64,000 nucleotides of DNA from Uloborus plumipes (GCA_038373865.1 JAXGGA010004513.1:23496-87495); one strand, 5' to 3'. Shown: positions 22,901 to 34,420, counted from the first letter of the stretch. Numbers and translations: made by a program. Notes: a model not told the origin generated them from the letters alone.

Positions 22901-22970
22901 CTGGGCCATGGTGGCCTGATCAGTAATGCGTCAGACTCGTAACAGCAAGGTGCCGGGTTCGATCTATGAT
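22901..22970 (+). ncRNA. tRNA-derived SINE head (pol III promoter-like)
   Basis: GTGGCCTGATCAGT resembles an A box, and GGTTCGATC about 40 bases later is a B box. Between them GACTCGTAA looks like a Thr (CGT) anticodon loop. The arms no longer form a proper cloverleaf and no acceptor stem is present, so it is a SINE-like pol III promoter remnant rather than a tRNA gene. Confidence 0.55.
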
Positions 22971-23158
22971 TATCGAAAATTCACCTTATTCATTTACGTT
23001 GGCTGGAGCACGTTACAAATGCTCGTAGTCACAAAGACCTCCAAGTTCCCATTCCAAAACAATACTCCTGGGGGTGCTGGACCAGGGGTTGATCGGCTCC
23101 TAGGTCTGGATCAAAAGAATAGATCGCTCGTTAGGTCCCATCCAACCAGTTAAACTAA

Positions 23159-23451
23159 GGCCCCTATATATACGAGCCGGCGCATCAAGATTAAGTTTCA
23201 CCACTTTGGATCCAGCGCGTGTTATTGTGTTTGAGTGGTTGTCTTTTCTGGCCAGTAATCGCGTTTTGGTAATTTTTCACTGTGAGCAAATATTAGCGGC
23301 ACGTGGATTTGGCAAAGCTTAGCAATGTGCCAAAACTTTTTCCTGGTAACCCTACTCCGCAACAATGAAAATTTGAAAGTAAAAGTTAAGGAATTGGATC
23401 CAAAGTGGTGAAACTTAATCTTGATGCGTCGGCCTGTCTATATAGCGGCTC
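23159..23451. mobile_element. Harbinger-like MITE (293 bp), TAA target
   Basis: TAA lies on both sides (23156-23158 and 23452-23454). Inverted ends of about 55 bp share GCGCATCAAGATTAAGTTTC-like and CACCACTTTGGATCC blocks with their complements on the right. The 3-bp TAA target supports PIF/Harbinger. It is inserted in the tRNA-headed element at 22887-23660. Confidence 0.7.
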
Positions 23452-23660
23452 TAAGTTAAACCATGTGTAGTGTTTCTATGTTAAAAAACAGGCAATCGTC
23501 TATTGCAAAACATTGTTTTGACACAGGGGATTATTTTGTTTTTTCAGAAGCCAAAATCATTTGCAGACCTACTACTGTAAGTAAATTAGATTTTCTAGAA
23601 GCCTTTTATGTATGACTTCTTACTGATCAGGCCACTATGGCCCAACAGCGTGTATAGAAG

Positions 23661-24285
23661 AATATAATAATCTCTGTAACGAATCTTTTGCTGTTCCGCA
23701 ATCTCTCAAATCTTGATCGATTTTCTGAAAATTTACATATTCTGATTCGTCAAACATAACCTAAGCACATGATTAGATCTTATTGGTCCATCTTCTTCCG
23801 ATTTTCGTATTTAAACTCTCTTATGACCTTTTTTCATTCCATTTGTTTGCTGGGCACTGAAGAAGAAAGCTGTTGCCTCCGAAATATGTTTGCCCCTGTT
23901 TAAAACGTTTAACCTTTTAATCTTATTAGTGCTTTTAAACGTTGTATCTCATTTTGCCTAAGTGTAGTGGTATGTACGGGGGTTCCTGGACTGTGTGCGT
24001 GCTCTGTGTTTCCTGTACTGCAGGTAAAATCAGTTCAGTTTCTGTGACGGTGCGGACGAAGCAGTGAAGCCCTTGTCATAGGGGTGAATTCATCGGCCAT
24101 GTCTTCCCCTTAAAACATTGTAGACTTTTTACGTGAATTCTCTTAACTTTCTTATTTTATCAATTGACCGTTTGCGAATATCAAATATTATTATACATAG
24201 TAATTAGTAACCCTAGTGCCATCTTTTAGTTTTTCGTGAGATTCTTATCAGCTCTCACACCTCATAGCCTGTTGAACGGTCTTAA
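23661..24285. other. Non-coding DNA, possible Penelope-like remnant
   Basis: No gene. Positions about 23855-23890 read CACTGAAGAAGAAAGCTG and then CCTCCGAAATATG. This resembles the CTGAAGAAG...GAAA signature often seen next to Penelope-like retroelements, a relic of their hammerhead motif. The match is weak and nothing else of such an element is visible. Confidence 0.3.
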
Positions 24286-24480
24286 AACACCCCTTAGAAA
24301 TGTCAATGGCAACATATGCGCCATGATCCCCCCCCCCCTCTTCCCCTGGTTGATAATTTTTACTTACTGCACTAAATAAAATCCGCATAATTATAGAAAT
24401 ATTGCTAAAAAATTTGTTTTTTTTAATTTTTAGTTTTAAAATTTCACTTTATAATGCCAAAGAAACTGCTCCTTGATGAT
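24286..24480 (+). repeat. Dispersed repeat D, copy 1
   Basis: It is colinear with 29503-29690. Shared blocks are ACACCCCTTAGAAATGTCAA, TATGCGCCATGA, TTACTGCACT(A/C)AATAAAATCC and TATAATG at the end. No terminal structure was recognised. DNA between 24481 and 24767 holds nothing identified. Confidence 0.7.
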
Positions 24481-24767
24481 GAAATGTACGTTTATTATCG
24501 GTCCCCAATGTGCTAGCATGATAAAAATTAGGCTAAAACTACGGTTATAGGACTCCAATATAATGAAATTTCTAACGGAGAGCTTCTCAAGCATCTAAGT
24601 TAGCATGTATTCCGGAGCCCCTTTGGTTGGTTCGTAATGCTGAACGTTCTTCCGACCTCAATTTATGTGTTCATACCTAAGCAATGGTCCCCACAAAACC
24701 AGAAGCTGGATCCATCCTTGATTTATCCTTCTGCCTTTATTTTACATTGCAATTTCTTAGTCCCATC

Positions 24768-26208
24768 CAGAGGCGTAGCTAGGGGTTGGCAGGAGTGGCT
24801 CTTGCCACGGGCGCAGCAACCAGGGGGGCGCAATTTTGACCTTTTTTTTTTTTTTTTAATAGTGGAAAAATGTTAAAGAAAAAAACTCGTAAGAACAAGA
24901 GCTAGAGGACAAAATGAAACAATTGTCGAAAAAAGAAAAAAAAAAAAAAGAATAACAATTTTACCTGTGGCAGGGAATGCCATTCCGATTCACTTTTCTT
25001 CGTCTTACCTCAACTCTTTTAGCGATAAACCTTATACAAACTTGGACAGACTGGCCTGCACAGCGCAAGTTCCCCTCACTGCGCCACAAATCACGTAGAA
25101 CTTGGAGTTATGTTTTGGCGGATTTCAGTCGGATACACCGCTCAGATCTATTTAACAGGATAGAAAGCTCGCAGCAACCAGGGGGGCGGCATTTTGACCG
25201 ATTTTATAATGATAAAATAGCACTTATAAAAATGGATTAAATTTTTCTGTTATTGCTGATAAAATTTAAGACAACAACAAATGTTAAGCATTTTTTCATT
25301 CGTCAATGAATTATTTTTAACTTATATATATAATTTTTTTTTTAATGGAAAAAAAAGGTAATAGCTCATTTACAGTTTAAAAATGATAGTTAAACTTCCA
25401 AAGTAGAAAGATCTTTACTAAAGTTTGAATTGTGAAGTTTTGCGTATCTGCTTATTTTCGCTGTTTGTAGAGAGAAAAAAGCACAGCTTTCTAAAGGAAA
25501 TGTATGAAATAGGAGTGAAGTTTTATCTACGTTAATTATTTATTCACATAATAATAAGTAATGTAAAGCATGAAAAGTCTTATTTGTAAAAATAACCGCA
25601 CTCTAAGAGTATCAAATATGTAGAACTTTTATTTTTCCAGTATATTATGGGTCTTATTTATTGAGCCAATTTCAGATTAATTATATTTGATTTGCTTTCC
25701 TAATTATACTAGAATTGTTCAAAAGTTGTGATTTTTATTTTAAATGTGAAAATTATGTTTATTGTATATATTTTTCTATCGTTTTGAAATAAATTGCATT
25801 TTGAATTAAAGCTGTATGAAGAAAAAAAAAGTTTAGCGACGAAGTGCAGGTGTTATTGGTTTTATTGATTTTATGTGAAATGATTGGGAGAGGGAGAGGC
25901 TCCCTGAATTAAATTTGTTGGAAAAGGGAAAATTCCAATTTTGTACCAGACATTAAAATACGAGTAAGCGCACATACCATACAATCTAATGAGAATTAAG
26001 ATTGGGCATCATTAAAAACATTTTTTAAAGAAAAAATAAATCAAATTTGTAATGTTGTCTCAATTTTTTTTCAATCGATCAATCAAAATTTACTGGATAA
26101 GGAACTGTTTTGGGAGGTCACTGCTGTGACCTCCCATCAACGTGAACCTGAGGGGGGCGCGATTTCCGAAGTACGCCACGGGCGCTGGCCCCCCTAGCTA
26201 CGCCTCTG
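24768..26208. mobile_element. Non-autonomous hAT element (1.44 kb)
   Basis: TIRs CAGAGGCGTAGCTAGGGG (left) and CCCCCCTAGCTACGCCTCTG (right) lie inside an exact 8-bp duplication GTCCCATC (24760-24767 and 26209-26216), the hAT hallmark. A segment near the left end (GCAGCAACCAGGGGGGCG) recurs directly at about 25171, so part of the end has been duplicated internally. No BED or dimerisation-domain coding was found. A related decayed sequence lies at 34060-34420. Confidence 0.9.
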
Positions 26209-26358
26209 GTCCCATCCACAGAGTTAGGATACATAGAGAGAGTGTGTGGTAACCTTTCTGCCGCCAGAACCTACCTGGCTTTAACCACGTGATCTACAAC
26301 CACCGCAGCGGATCATAGCATGCACTTCTATGGAGATGAACTGTTGTTTTGAGATAAA

Positions 26359-26429
26359 ATGGTTTCTAAATGTTGTGCATTTGGATGCAAAGAAAAATCG
26401 GTCAAGGGAGGACCAATAACATTCCATAG
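26359..26429 (+). CDS. THAP-domain protein, first coding exon
   Basis: The frame opens with ATG and encodes MVSKCCAFGCKEK followed by a short linker and ITFH, ending at a perfect splice donor AG|GTAAGT at 26430. THAP domains are C2CH zinc-binding DNA-binding modules at protein N-termini. Here Cys5 and Cys10 match the first two zinc ligands, and the FH(R) end matches the conserved start of the next segment. The exon is 71 nt, leaving two bases of the next codon. From memory, human THAP1 breaks at exactly the same coding position, which strongly supports a real exon. Downstream exons with the remaining Cys and His ligands and the AVPTIF box were not located in this window. It may be the start of a host gene with a long first intron, a THAP-bearing transposase gene, or a stranded copy. 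Confidence 0.7.
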
Positions 26430-28123
26430 GTAAGTTTAGTCTGTAATAATATCTCAGTTATTTTCAAAACTCTTGCTTTAATTGTTAAAAATAGAGTTGG
26501 AAAGATTTTTATCACTTTTTTGGCGAGTAACATTTTATGAACAAAATTAACAATTTTAGTTGAGTGTTTTGCTGGCTATCTTTGATCACACAGAATGAAA
26601 AGAAATCTATATCTTCACCGATAGAGTAAATCTGTGACTTTAATAAGTTCTATTTCAACAAGTTAATGTTTTTGCATAGTTTGTGGGGAATGTAAAGCCT
26701 TGATTTAAATGCCATTAAATTACCATTTAAACATTTTATTCAATTAGAAGTATTTTCCCTTTCTTTCTGGAAAAAGTTACAGCAAAAGTGAAATTCTCTA
26801 TTTTTCGTAATTCGACCTTTTTGCACTATTCATCTGTCGGTACGACCTTATACCTCACAAGCAGAATGAAAGGGCATGTCTCAAAAATTGCATTTTTAAA
26901 AAATCACCTCCCCTACTTATGACGTTTTTTTATTCATTCTCTACTGAACTATGTGTAACTAATTATCAATTGTTTGTACATACGTAAAGCAACGGCTTTT
27001 TTAAAGATTATTTCTCGCAATTTCGGGCGGGGGGAGGGGGAGTCTCAGATAGTTTTCCAACAGCTTAGCAGGATATTTTGTTCCTGTAAAGAAGTTTCAG
27101 TGATGATTAAAGTTATTTAATTTTGGCTTTTTTAGTTACTTATTGATTGATGGTTGAAAAAGTTATGATTTTTTTTAAACAAATTGTACTAAAAGTTAGA
27201 GAATTCTAGTTTCTAAGAGAGGGCTTGAGCCCCCCCCCCCCGCCTCCCCCCCCCCCATATAGGGGCCAGTGCCTACCACCTGATGAAAGTTTAGCCAATT
27301 TTAGTATTTATTACAGATCGAGAGAGGATTTCAAAACTATTTTGAGAAGTGTCCCTTTCTCGTGGGATATCGTTATGAATATTACATACAAATTAATATT
27401 CTAAATATAGATTTTAAGAACTAATATTTGAGCAAATTTTTTCTTTTCGAAGTACATGTTCATTAAGGATTTTAATGAAAGTGGTATATTTTGCGAAGAT
27501 TAAAAGGTAAATAGATGCTTGTGTTAAAATAAAAACACCCTTTGACAAATGCTGGTATAAGATCCGTCAGAATTTTTATCTCTGTGTGTGTGGGGGGGGG
27601 GGGGTAGAGAGTTCCGGCATGTTGCCTGTTTTCAAATAGTAATGCATATCACCCTGGATTTTTGATAAATGTTGCTCTTTTTAAATATCGCTCAAAACCT
27701 TCAAAGTTTAAGTCTTGAAATCGCTTTTTTGAAACTATACTTGGTGCATCCCCCCCTTCCTCCCCCCCCCCGAAAAAAAAAAACTTTTGAAACCTAATTT
27801 GAAACAAGTAGAAAATTCTATTTTTCTATTTTGTGCCATGGATTGTTTGTCGGAGATGAAACTTGCAAGCAGCAAATAAACAAATGTCTCGCGAAGCTAT
27901 CGGAAGGATCGAGCGATCGGAAAGCGCAAGGAAGCATTTGTCTACCAGCAGCTTGCAAATGATCGCCAAAAATTTTAACGCGCCAGATCGTCAGAGAGAA
28001 AGAGAGGATTTCGTTGTAGATCACGTGACATATCTTAGCGCTACTGACATCCACTGTTTCATAGGGAGATGCGCGGTCTATTCATTTTTAGTCTGTGGTC
28101 CCATCTCAATATCTTCTAGCACT
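26430..28123. other. No further exon recognised; poly-C/G tracts
   Basis: This may be intron 1 of the THAP gene. A plausible acceptor (TTTATTACAG) occurs at about 27316, but the downstream frame is not THAP-like. Long C or G runs occur near 27230-27256, 27592-27603 and 27752-27770. A 124-codon frame at 27863-28237 (+) has no recognised motif. CACGTGATCTACAA at 26287 recurs inverted near 28013. Confidence 0.4.
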
Positions 28124-28352
28124 AAAAAACAAAACCACCACGCAATACGCCACCAACTTGTTAATTCCATCCACAGACTGCAATTTCGTGCTATTTTAGC
28201 ACTCGCTTCCAGTTTTTTTGGCTATCTGCTTCTATAAGAGGATTACTGCCTCCAGATCGTTTACTTCCTATTCCATTCTGACGAGTGCTAAAAGCACGAA
28301 ACTGCAGTCCATGGATGGAATAAACGAGTTTGTGGGGTATTTCATGTTTTTG
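28124..28352. mobile_element. Small foldback MITE
   Basis: Inverted arms of about 75-85 bp share AATTCCATCCA, GACTGCA(A/G)TTTCGTGCT and TTTAGCACTCG with their complements, around a ~70-bp loop. No target duplication was determined and no coding capacity exists. Confidence 0.65.
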
Positions 28353-28709
28353 CAACAGCCCTGGCTTATGGGGCGGGACGGTTACTTGCTATTGAATAAC
28401 ACCACATTTCTCTTCCTCAGAGGTAAACAATGCTTAGATTATTAAGAGTGAGCCTATGTTAAGGCAGAACTACACACTAAATATCGACAGTTTTGTTACG
28501 TCATCATTGTGGACTCATCAGTCTGGAGAAGTCAATAACAGCGCTGGATGAAGATACTCTCTCATTGAAGCTGAGATTACCAACATACTGGTAGCTGAAA
28601 TGAATTTAGCAAAGCAGCGAGAGTCCGCAAGCAATGTTGCGGTTCAATTCGTAAAGGATGATAATGTTAGATGCGCCAGTGATCGTGTTTCTGAGCCGGT
28701 ATTCGGTGC
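28353..28709. other. Non-coding DNA, nothing recognised
   Basis: Composition is more balanced than average for the window, but no motif or frame is supported. Confidence 0.35.
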
Positions 28710-29060
28710 TAAGGGCTATTCACATTACGACCGTTCCGTCCGAACGAAGATGTTTTTCGAACGTAACGGACGGAGGTGAAAAATTTCGAGCATTCGCACT
28801 AGCTCCGTCCGAAATTCACGTGACCTACACTCACAAGGGCAAAGAGTGCGTACCTGGCGAGAAACAATGAAATTGCTACCAAAAAATTGGACGGCCATCG
28901 GAGCAGACGAGATCCAGCAGTCTAGAACGGTGACTGCAACCGATGATTCGGCGTGCTGTCATATCAAAGGATTCCGAAAGCAAGTTTCGCAGCGAAAAAT
29001 TCGCTTGTGACGGCCCGAACGCTTAATTCACGCTACCGGTTGTAATGTGAATAGCGCTTA
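28710..29060. mobile_element. TIR element, possibly PIF/Harbinger-like
   Basis: Ends are TAAGGGCTATTCACATTACG and GTAATGTGAATAGCGCTTA with CCG beyond in both. The GGGCTATTCACATTAC type end and TAA/TTA borders suggest PIF/Harbinger, but the duplication is imperfect. The interior is GC-richer with repeated CCGTCCGAA motifs. A 70-codon frame inside is unconvincing. Confidence 0.6.
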
Positions 29061-29502
29061 ATCCGTATAGTTGTCTTTCTTACTATCCACTCTACTTTTG
29101 CGCAACCTTTTCGTCACGATCACTCAAAAAATTCACGAGTAGTTCCCCTGTTAAATTTTTGGTGTATTTATCTTCACATATCTAAGCTTCAGAGACCTAT
29201 CGAAGAAGCACTGATTTGTGTTAAGCAAAAAGCAAGTTATGGCTGCTTCTCTGAAAATCACCTATCTGCTGTCCGACAATTTTTTTCATGGAATATTCAA
29301 TACTGGCAAGCATCCAGTTAGGGCTGATAGGAATGAGTACATAGGAGAAAAGGGAAAGAGCGAGGAGGGTTTTTTCATGCGCGTGTTTTGTACAATTCGA
29401 TGTGACTCTGCTCGTGGGGTGCTCCCTCCTAGAGCGATGAGCAACTCCCAAATACTAGAGCTCCAAGAACAAGAACTCTGCAAAGAACTTCTAAATTTCT
29501 CT
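29061..29502. other. Unassigned DNA with a 99-codon frame
   Basis: The frame at 29218-29517 (+) has no recognisable motif and runs into dispersed repeat D, so I do not call it a gene. Confidence 0.35.
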
Positions 29503-29690
29503 TATAACACCCCTTAGAAATGTCAAGGCAAAGTATGCGCCATGACAACCCTCAACTCCCTTGATTGATAATTTTCACTTACTGCACTCAATAAAATCCA
29601 GGTAATTAAAGAAATGTTGCTAAAAACCTTGTTTTTTTTTTAGTTTTTAAATTTAATTTTATAATGGCTAAAACACTGCACCTTTTAGAA
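29503..29690 (+). repeat. Dispersed repeat D, copy 2
   Basis: Second copy of the repeat at 24286-24480, sharing CACCCCTTAGAAATGTCAA and the same order of downstream blocks. The boundaries are approximate. Confidence 0.7.
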
Positions 29691-30910
29691 AATAAAAAAA
29701 TCCAGCAAACCAAAGTCAAAATACGTAGTATCCTCCAATGGAAAATAATGAAAAAAAGTACTTTTTAATTTGAATTTCAAGAAATGTTTTCCACGTAATA
29801 CTTTTACCGCAAAAAGTCGTTCAGAAAATGCAACCAATTTAATGGTCATGGAAAGTGCTACAATAAACAATTCGAAACATCAGATATTCGCTACATGCTT
29901 TCAAGAAAAATGCATTGTGAATCTTCCGTCTACGTTTCTCAACCTATTTATGGAATATAGGTCAATAGAACAAAATATCAGACAAACATCTTGCCTCGAA
30001 TTTGGTAATTAAATAATTATTTGCCACTTCTTAGCTATATTTGTACAAAGGTACTGTTTGCTCTGTTTAAAAATCATCCCAAGTTTTGTTTCCAATTTAA
30101 AATGTGTAAAAATGTAGATATATCTTTTCTGAAAAAGCGAAACAGAAACCTAAATACAATTCGTTTGGCAAATTTCCCCCCGCGAGCTTTTAGTGACGTC
30201 ATTCTGACGTAATCGGCCGGGAGAAGATGCGCCGGACGAGCAGCGCGATCGTCCCCCACCCCACGTCTGGCAGGGATCCAAATACCCTTTTATGCGAAAT
30301 TTAGAGTCTCTGGGTATTATACCAGAATGCAAAATCTATAGTCATCTCTAGGTAGAGTAATCAGTGTTTATTTTGGCATCATATTCACATGGCAATAAAT
30401 AGTTCCTGTTCAGCTCATATTGTGTAGAAATTCTATGGTCAAGACTTAATTTTTTGCATAAATGATATTAAGCGTATGCACAAACCTTTACTTTATTCCA
30501 GTGTTAAAATTTCGCCAAAAGTAATCTTTAGGAATTAAGGGATCTGATCATCCTGGAAGTGTTTGATGCATTATTAGTAGTGAACGATTGTTTAAAAAAT
30601 TCTAAAATTATCGCTATCACATTTAATTAGTTAGCTAACATTTTAAAGTGTGCAGTATGTTTCTGCATATTTATGCTCACTGCATTATACCTGCGTGCTT
30701 GTGTATTTGTGTACAAGTTTAACCGTTGAATATTAGTGAAAATTAATAACTTGCAAAATAAAATACTAAGTGCAAAGAAAACAAAATGTAATCAGGCACG
30801 AAAAGAAAAATTTTGCATTGTAAAGAAATCGTTCAGAACGTTTTACTCGTGAGAAAAATTGTATATCTTAGTGATTTGCAATGAAATTTGAAGTTTTTTT
30901 TTCTCTTATA
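29691..30910. other. AT-rich DNA, no gene seen
   Basis: A short GC-rich island at about 30175-30275 carries GTGACGTCATTCTGACGT and several CG dinucleotides. It could be a promoter-like or element-derived block. Nothing else was recognised. Confidence 0.4.
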
Positions 30911-31664
30911 CAGGGTGGTTATAAATTAACGTGAGGTGTTTGGAGCCCTCTAGAACGAGAAGTACTGGGGGAAACATTACCAAATTTCATGGGCACACAT
31001 ATTAGACCGTGGGATTTCGATTTCTGAAAAAAAAAGTTTAAAAATGGCCACTAGGGGAAATTTTGGTGCTGCAAAAGTGTATTACTCTGATTGTAGAAGA
31101 ATTAAATGCTACTGACAAAATATGCATCGATTTTATTTGCAAAAATGGCTTTTTTTTTATCTCAAATGTAGTTCAACATGATCACCATTGTGAAGTTGCA
31201 AGAACTTGATACGATGTACAACATTTTCCACGGCAACTCGTAATGTATCAGAATCGTTTTCTCCAACTTTTAAAGTGACAATGTCATTTAAACTTTTTCA
31301 GAAACATGTCTTTGATACACAACTGTTTTCAGCTATCCCCATAACCAAAAACCACACCTTGGGGGCCATACCGAAAATTCTACGGCGATCATATTGAACC
31401 TCATTTGCAACTAACAATCATTTTTTCTTTGCCAAATTGCTTTCTACAGCTTTTTTTTCAAATTTTTAATTTGTGATATTCAGAGTAATACACTGTTACA
31501 ACGCCAAATTTTCCCCTGGGGGCGATTTTTAAACTAATTTTTTTATTTCAGAAATCAAAATCCCATGGTCTAATATGCGCGCCCATGAAATTTGACTGTA
31601 TTTCGCCCGGTACTTCGCACGTTAGAGTGAGCCAAACACCTCACGTTAATTTATAACCACCCTG
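30911..31664 (-). mobile_element. Decayed Tc1/mariner-superfamily element
   Basis: TIRs of about 35 bp start CAGGGTGGTTATAAATTAAC and close with ATTTATAACCACCCTG. TA precedes the left end. The element keeps the C-terminal part of a transposase on the minus strand (31157-31368), but the rest of the gene is deleted. At 754 bp it is about half an autonomous element. Confidence 0.8.
31157..31368 (-). pseudogene. Transposase C-terminus, broken
   Basis: The minus strand encodes WPPR directly joined to FWLWG, so the residues normally between them (the SPDLTP-type stretch next to the third catalytic position) are missing. A stop follows FWLWG. Farther on, AVENVVHRI and LQLHNGDHVEL match the C-terminal tail of mariner-type transposases carried by many arthropod elements. 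Several internal stops confirm a dead gene. Confidence 0.7.
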
Positions 31665-32096
31665 TCCATCGGTCGTGCTTATTTGCTTTTCTGAAAGAAA
31701 ACTACACTTTATATAAATTTGGGTAGCGACAACGGGGGGGGGGGGGGGGATGGGTCGTATTTTATGGGTAATTTTCTCCTTTTGGCGGGTTCTTGTTTTT
31801 TTTTTTTAATTATTGCTTTATTTGAGGATACGCTATTGCTCTTGTGTGAGGGGGGGAGGTGGAGCATAATACTAATTAATATTTAAAGTGTATAGATTTA
31901 TATTCTGGGTGGTTCAAAAAAATTTTTGACAAAATTACATGACAGATCAGTTATGCAGCAATGATCAAAAATCATACTGAAACAGAGGGTAGCAAATCGA
32001 CCCGAAACTGCTACAGGGTGTTTAAAATAGCACATGACACAAAGAAAAGAGGCAAAACAATTACAGATAATTTTATTGAAAAATACTCACTCACAT
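31665..32096. other. Non-coding DNA with poly-G tracts
   Basis: A run of about 16 G lies near 31735-31750, and another G-rich tract near 31851. A possible second mariner-like end (CTACAGGGTGTTTAAAATAG, near 32011) was seen without a partner. Confidence 0.4.
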
Positions 32097-32527
32097 GCGT
32101 AACAGGAGGCGGCTCAAAGTAAAATTAATTTCCCACTTTCCGCACTTTTCCCTTGATCATAGTTACGTCGCTATGGATTTTTTTCACCCACTTAGCTTTT
32201 ACAACAATGGTTAAATGCTAACGATTAAAATTGCTTTGTGCGTACACTGTTATTTTATTGAAAAATCTACGTTTTTAAAACACAACATTTTCTTAGAAAT
32301 TTCTGCTATATTAATGAATGACTGGATTTGTTAGAAAATATTGAGACATAACTCAGACATGAGGATATAAATAAAAGCGTAAGCCTAATAAAATAAACAT
32401 AAATTAAATGAAATGCCTCAACAGGAATGCATAAAAAACGAGTGGAGCTGTTTTCTTTCGTTCTATTTCCATAGAGTCGACGCAAAATTTCTAAGCTCGA
32501 TAAGCCTATTTTAAAATAACCGAGTAT
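32097..32527 (+). repeat. Dispersed repeat C, copy 2
   Basis: It is colinear with 20521-20957. It ends 37 bp before a dead transposase fragment on the opposite strand, but no shared element ends link them. Confidence 0.75.
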
Positions 32528-32563
32528 GCCAGTCAAATGTTGAGCTCACAGGACTACGTTTAA

Positions 32564-32800
32564 CTAGACATCAAGACACGCTTGGTATCTATGTTGCATG
32601 GGACGGTACACCTTCTCAAAGATACCAGGTGTATCTCAAACATATCCTGTTTGCCACAGCGATCGTTCCTACCAAGTCTTCCGGCACTGCAACAGGTGTT
32701 TCACACATAAGTCCTTTTATAATCCACACAAGAAAAAATCCAAGGAAGAAATATCTGGTGATTGCCACGTAATCGGGCCATCGTGACCAATTCAGCCGCC
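32564..32800 (-). pseudogene. mariner-type transposase C-terminus, broken
   Basis: The minus strand reads WQSPDISSLDFFLCG and later DTPGIFEKVYRPMQHRYQ. These correspond to the SPDLTPLDFFLWG catalytic block and the C-terminal tail of a mariner-like transposase family common in arthropods. Between them the matching sequence (ETPVAVPEDLVG) lies in another frame. At least two frameshifts and three stops are present, so the gene is dead. No TIRs were assigned. Confidence 0.7.
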
Positions 32801-34059
32801 AGGAAAAGTAGCCAGCAGATTTGCTCTGAAGTTTATGCTGAAATGTGTAAGAGCTACGTTCTGTTGAAATCAAAGTTCATTTGTATTACAAGGCCGTCTC
32901 ATGTCTCTAGAGCCCTCTGGGGGGGGGGGGTTGCGACCCTATGTTCTCATACGCTTTTTGATCCTTGTTAAATGACTGGTATTAACAGCACTTTGACAGG
33001 TTTTTTTTTTTTTGAACGCGCAGTCCTATTGGTTACTTAAAAAACAACAAAAAAAATAATAATAATAATAATAATAATAATTAAATAAAAATTAAAAAAA
33101 ACCGACAAAGAGTATGAAAATGTTTTTGTGTAAGGCCTAGTTAGGTTTTTCCTGAACCTGCTCATATTGTACAAGAGTGTTCATACATACAGACACGAAA
33201 TAAAGTTTTTAAAAAAAAGAAAGAAAAAAAAAGAGAGAACAAAAAGTTGTTTCAGAACTTATTTTTAGAATTCGAATCTCAAATGATTTCTTTGTTAGTT
33301 TTAAGTCTTTCTTGTGAAACCGCATCACTATAATTGTGCAAAACGCTATTCTCGCCTTTTTTCTTTATTAACGTACAGTGTCTGAATAAATTAAACACGA
33401 ACCATTTCTAAAGTAATATTAATTATGTCTGATGCATTTCTCTGATAAAGAAAGCTGTATTTTAAGCTTAAACCAAAAGTTTTTTTTTTTTTTTTTTTTG
33501 CATAATTATACGTAGTTCATTTAAAATGCTAAACACGGTGTTGGAATTTTTAAAACCTTAAAGTCGTTATCCATTTAGTTTTGAAGATGATTAAACCTGC
33601 CATTTTAAAAGAGCGGTGTAATTTCTTTCCGAAAGAAATTGGATTTTACTATAAAAGCTCGTTAATCATTTTAAACATTAGAGAAAAAATCACTTTATAA
33701 TTAAATTTTAAAACATCCTTTTTAATTCATTCTGACGTATCAAGATGTGCTTTAATGCCATAAATCTACAGAAGAAAATTACCCAGTATTGCGAATAATG
33801 ATTTGTAGATTTTTCAAATCTTACATATTTCAAGTGAGCGTTTTTATATCGATAAACGATAATTTAAGTATTTTAATCGATTTAATTGGGCGGAAATCCA
33901 AACGGAGGCTTTTAAAATGCTTCTTTTTCTTCAGATTCCTTGGCGTCGTGCCATGATGATGTCGTTATTTCTAGTACGTTAATGTATATTGTTACGAAGA
34001 TTCAAAAACTACATAGTGCATTGTAACAAATTAGTATATTTGTTAGAGTAAAGCAATCA
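32801..34059. other. AT-rich DNA with simple repeats
   Basis: It contains a G run near 32921, (AAT)n at about 33056-33081 and poly-T at about 33480-33499. No gene was recognised. Confidence 0.5.
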
Positions 34060-34420
34060 GCGGCGCTCAGAGTTAAAACTTTGGGAGGGGGGAATGCTCA
34101 ATTTAACAAATGAAATTTTAATTTTGCAGCATTGTAAAATACGAGAATGCACAGAGCACACAAATAAAAAATAAACGGCTCTTTTCTAATCAGATTATAA
34201 TGAGCGGTGCCCCTTTCCTTCTACCTGTGCGATATATCTTATGTACATAACATGTGAAGGAACATTAAACATCATTTTAAAAAAAAGTTAAAAAATTAAA
34301 GAAAAAAATACATTTATTTAAGTGTTGCAATATTGTCTCCCACTTTTCCTTGATCATCACTAAAATTTATCGAATAAGAAATTTTTTTTTGGAAGTCACA
34401 GGGAATCTCCGATCAGGGTG
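34060..34420. mobile_element. Decayed hAT-related fragment
   Basis: Patchy colinear similarity to the interior and right part of the hAT element at 24768-26208, including AAAATACGAG, ATCATTTTAAAAAA-like, AAAATTTA(C/T) and GGAAGTCAC-type blocks. Ends and target duplication are not visible. Confidence 0.4.

Larger units (their letters stand above)
22887..23660. mobile_element. TIR element with tRNA-like head
   Basis: Forty-base inverted ends (22887-22927 and 23620-23659) read TTCTATACACGCTG, TGGGCCAT and GTGGCCTGATCAGTAA with only two differences. The left end continues into a tRNA-like sequence. The interior is split by a Harbinger-like MITE (23159-23451). No protein is encoded. It could be a SINE whose 5' part became duplicated in inverse orientation, or a DNA transposon that took up a SINE. 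Target duplications are unclear. Confidence 0.65.

Noticed and set aside
22901..22970. Functional tRNA-Thr gene
   Set aside because: The A and B boxes and anticodon-like loop are present, but the arms do not pair into a cloverleaf and there is no acceptor stem.
27300..27420. Second THAP exon after the acceptor TTTATTACAG
   Set aside because: The downstream frame continues in phase but lacks the FP and Trp pattern and the remaining zinc ligands expected of THAP.
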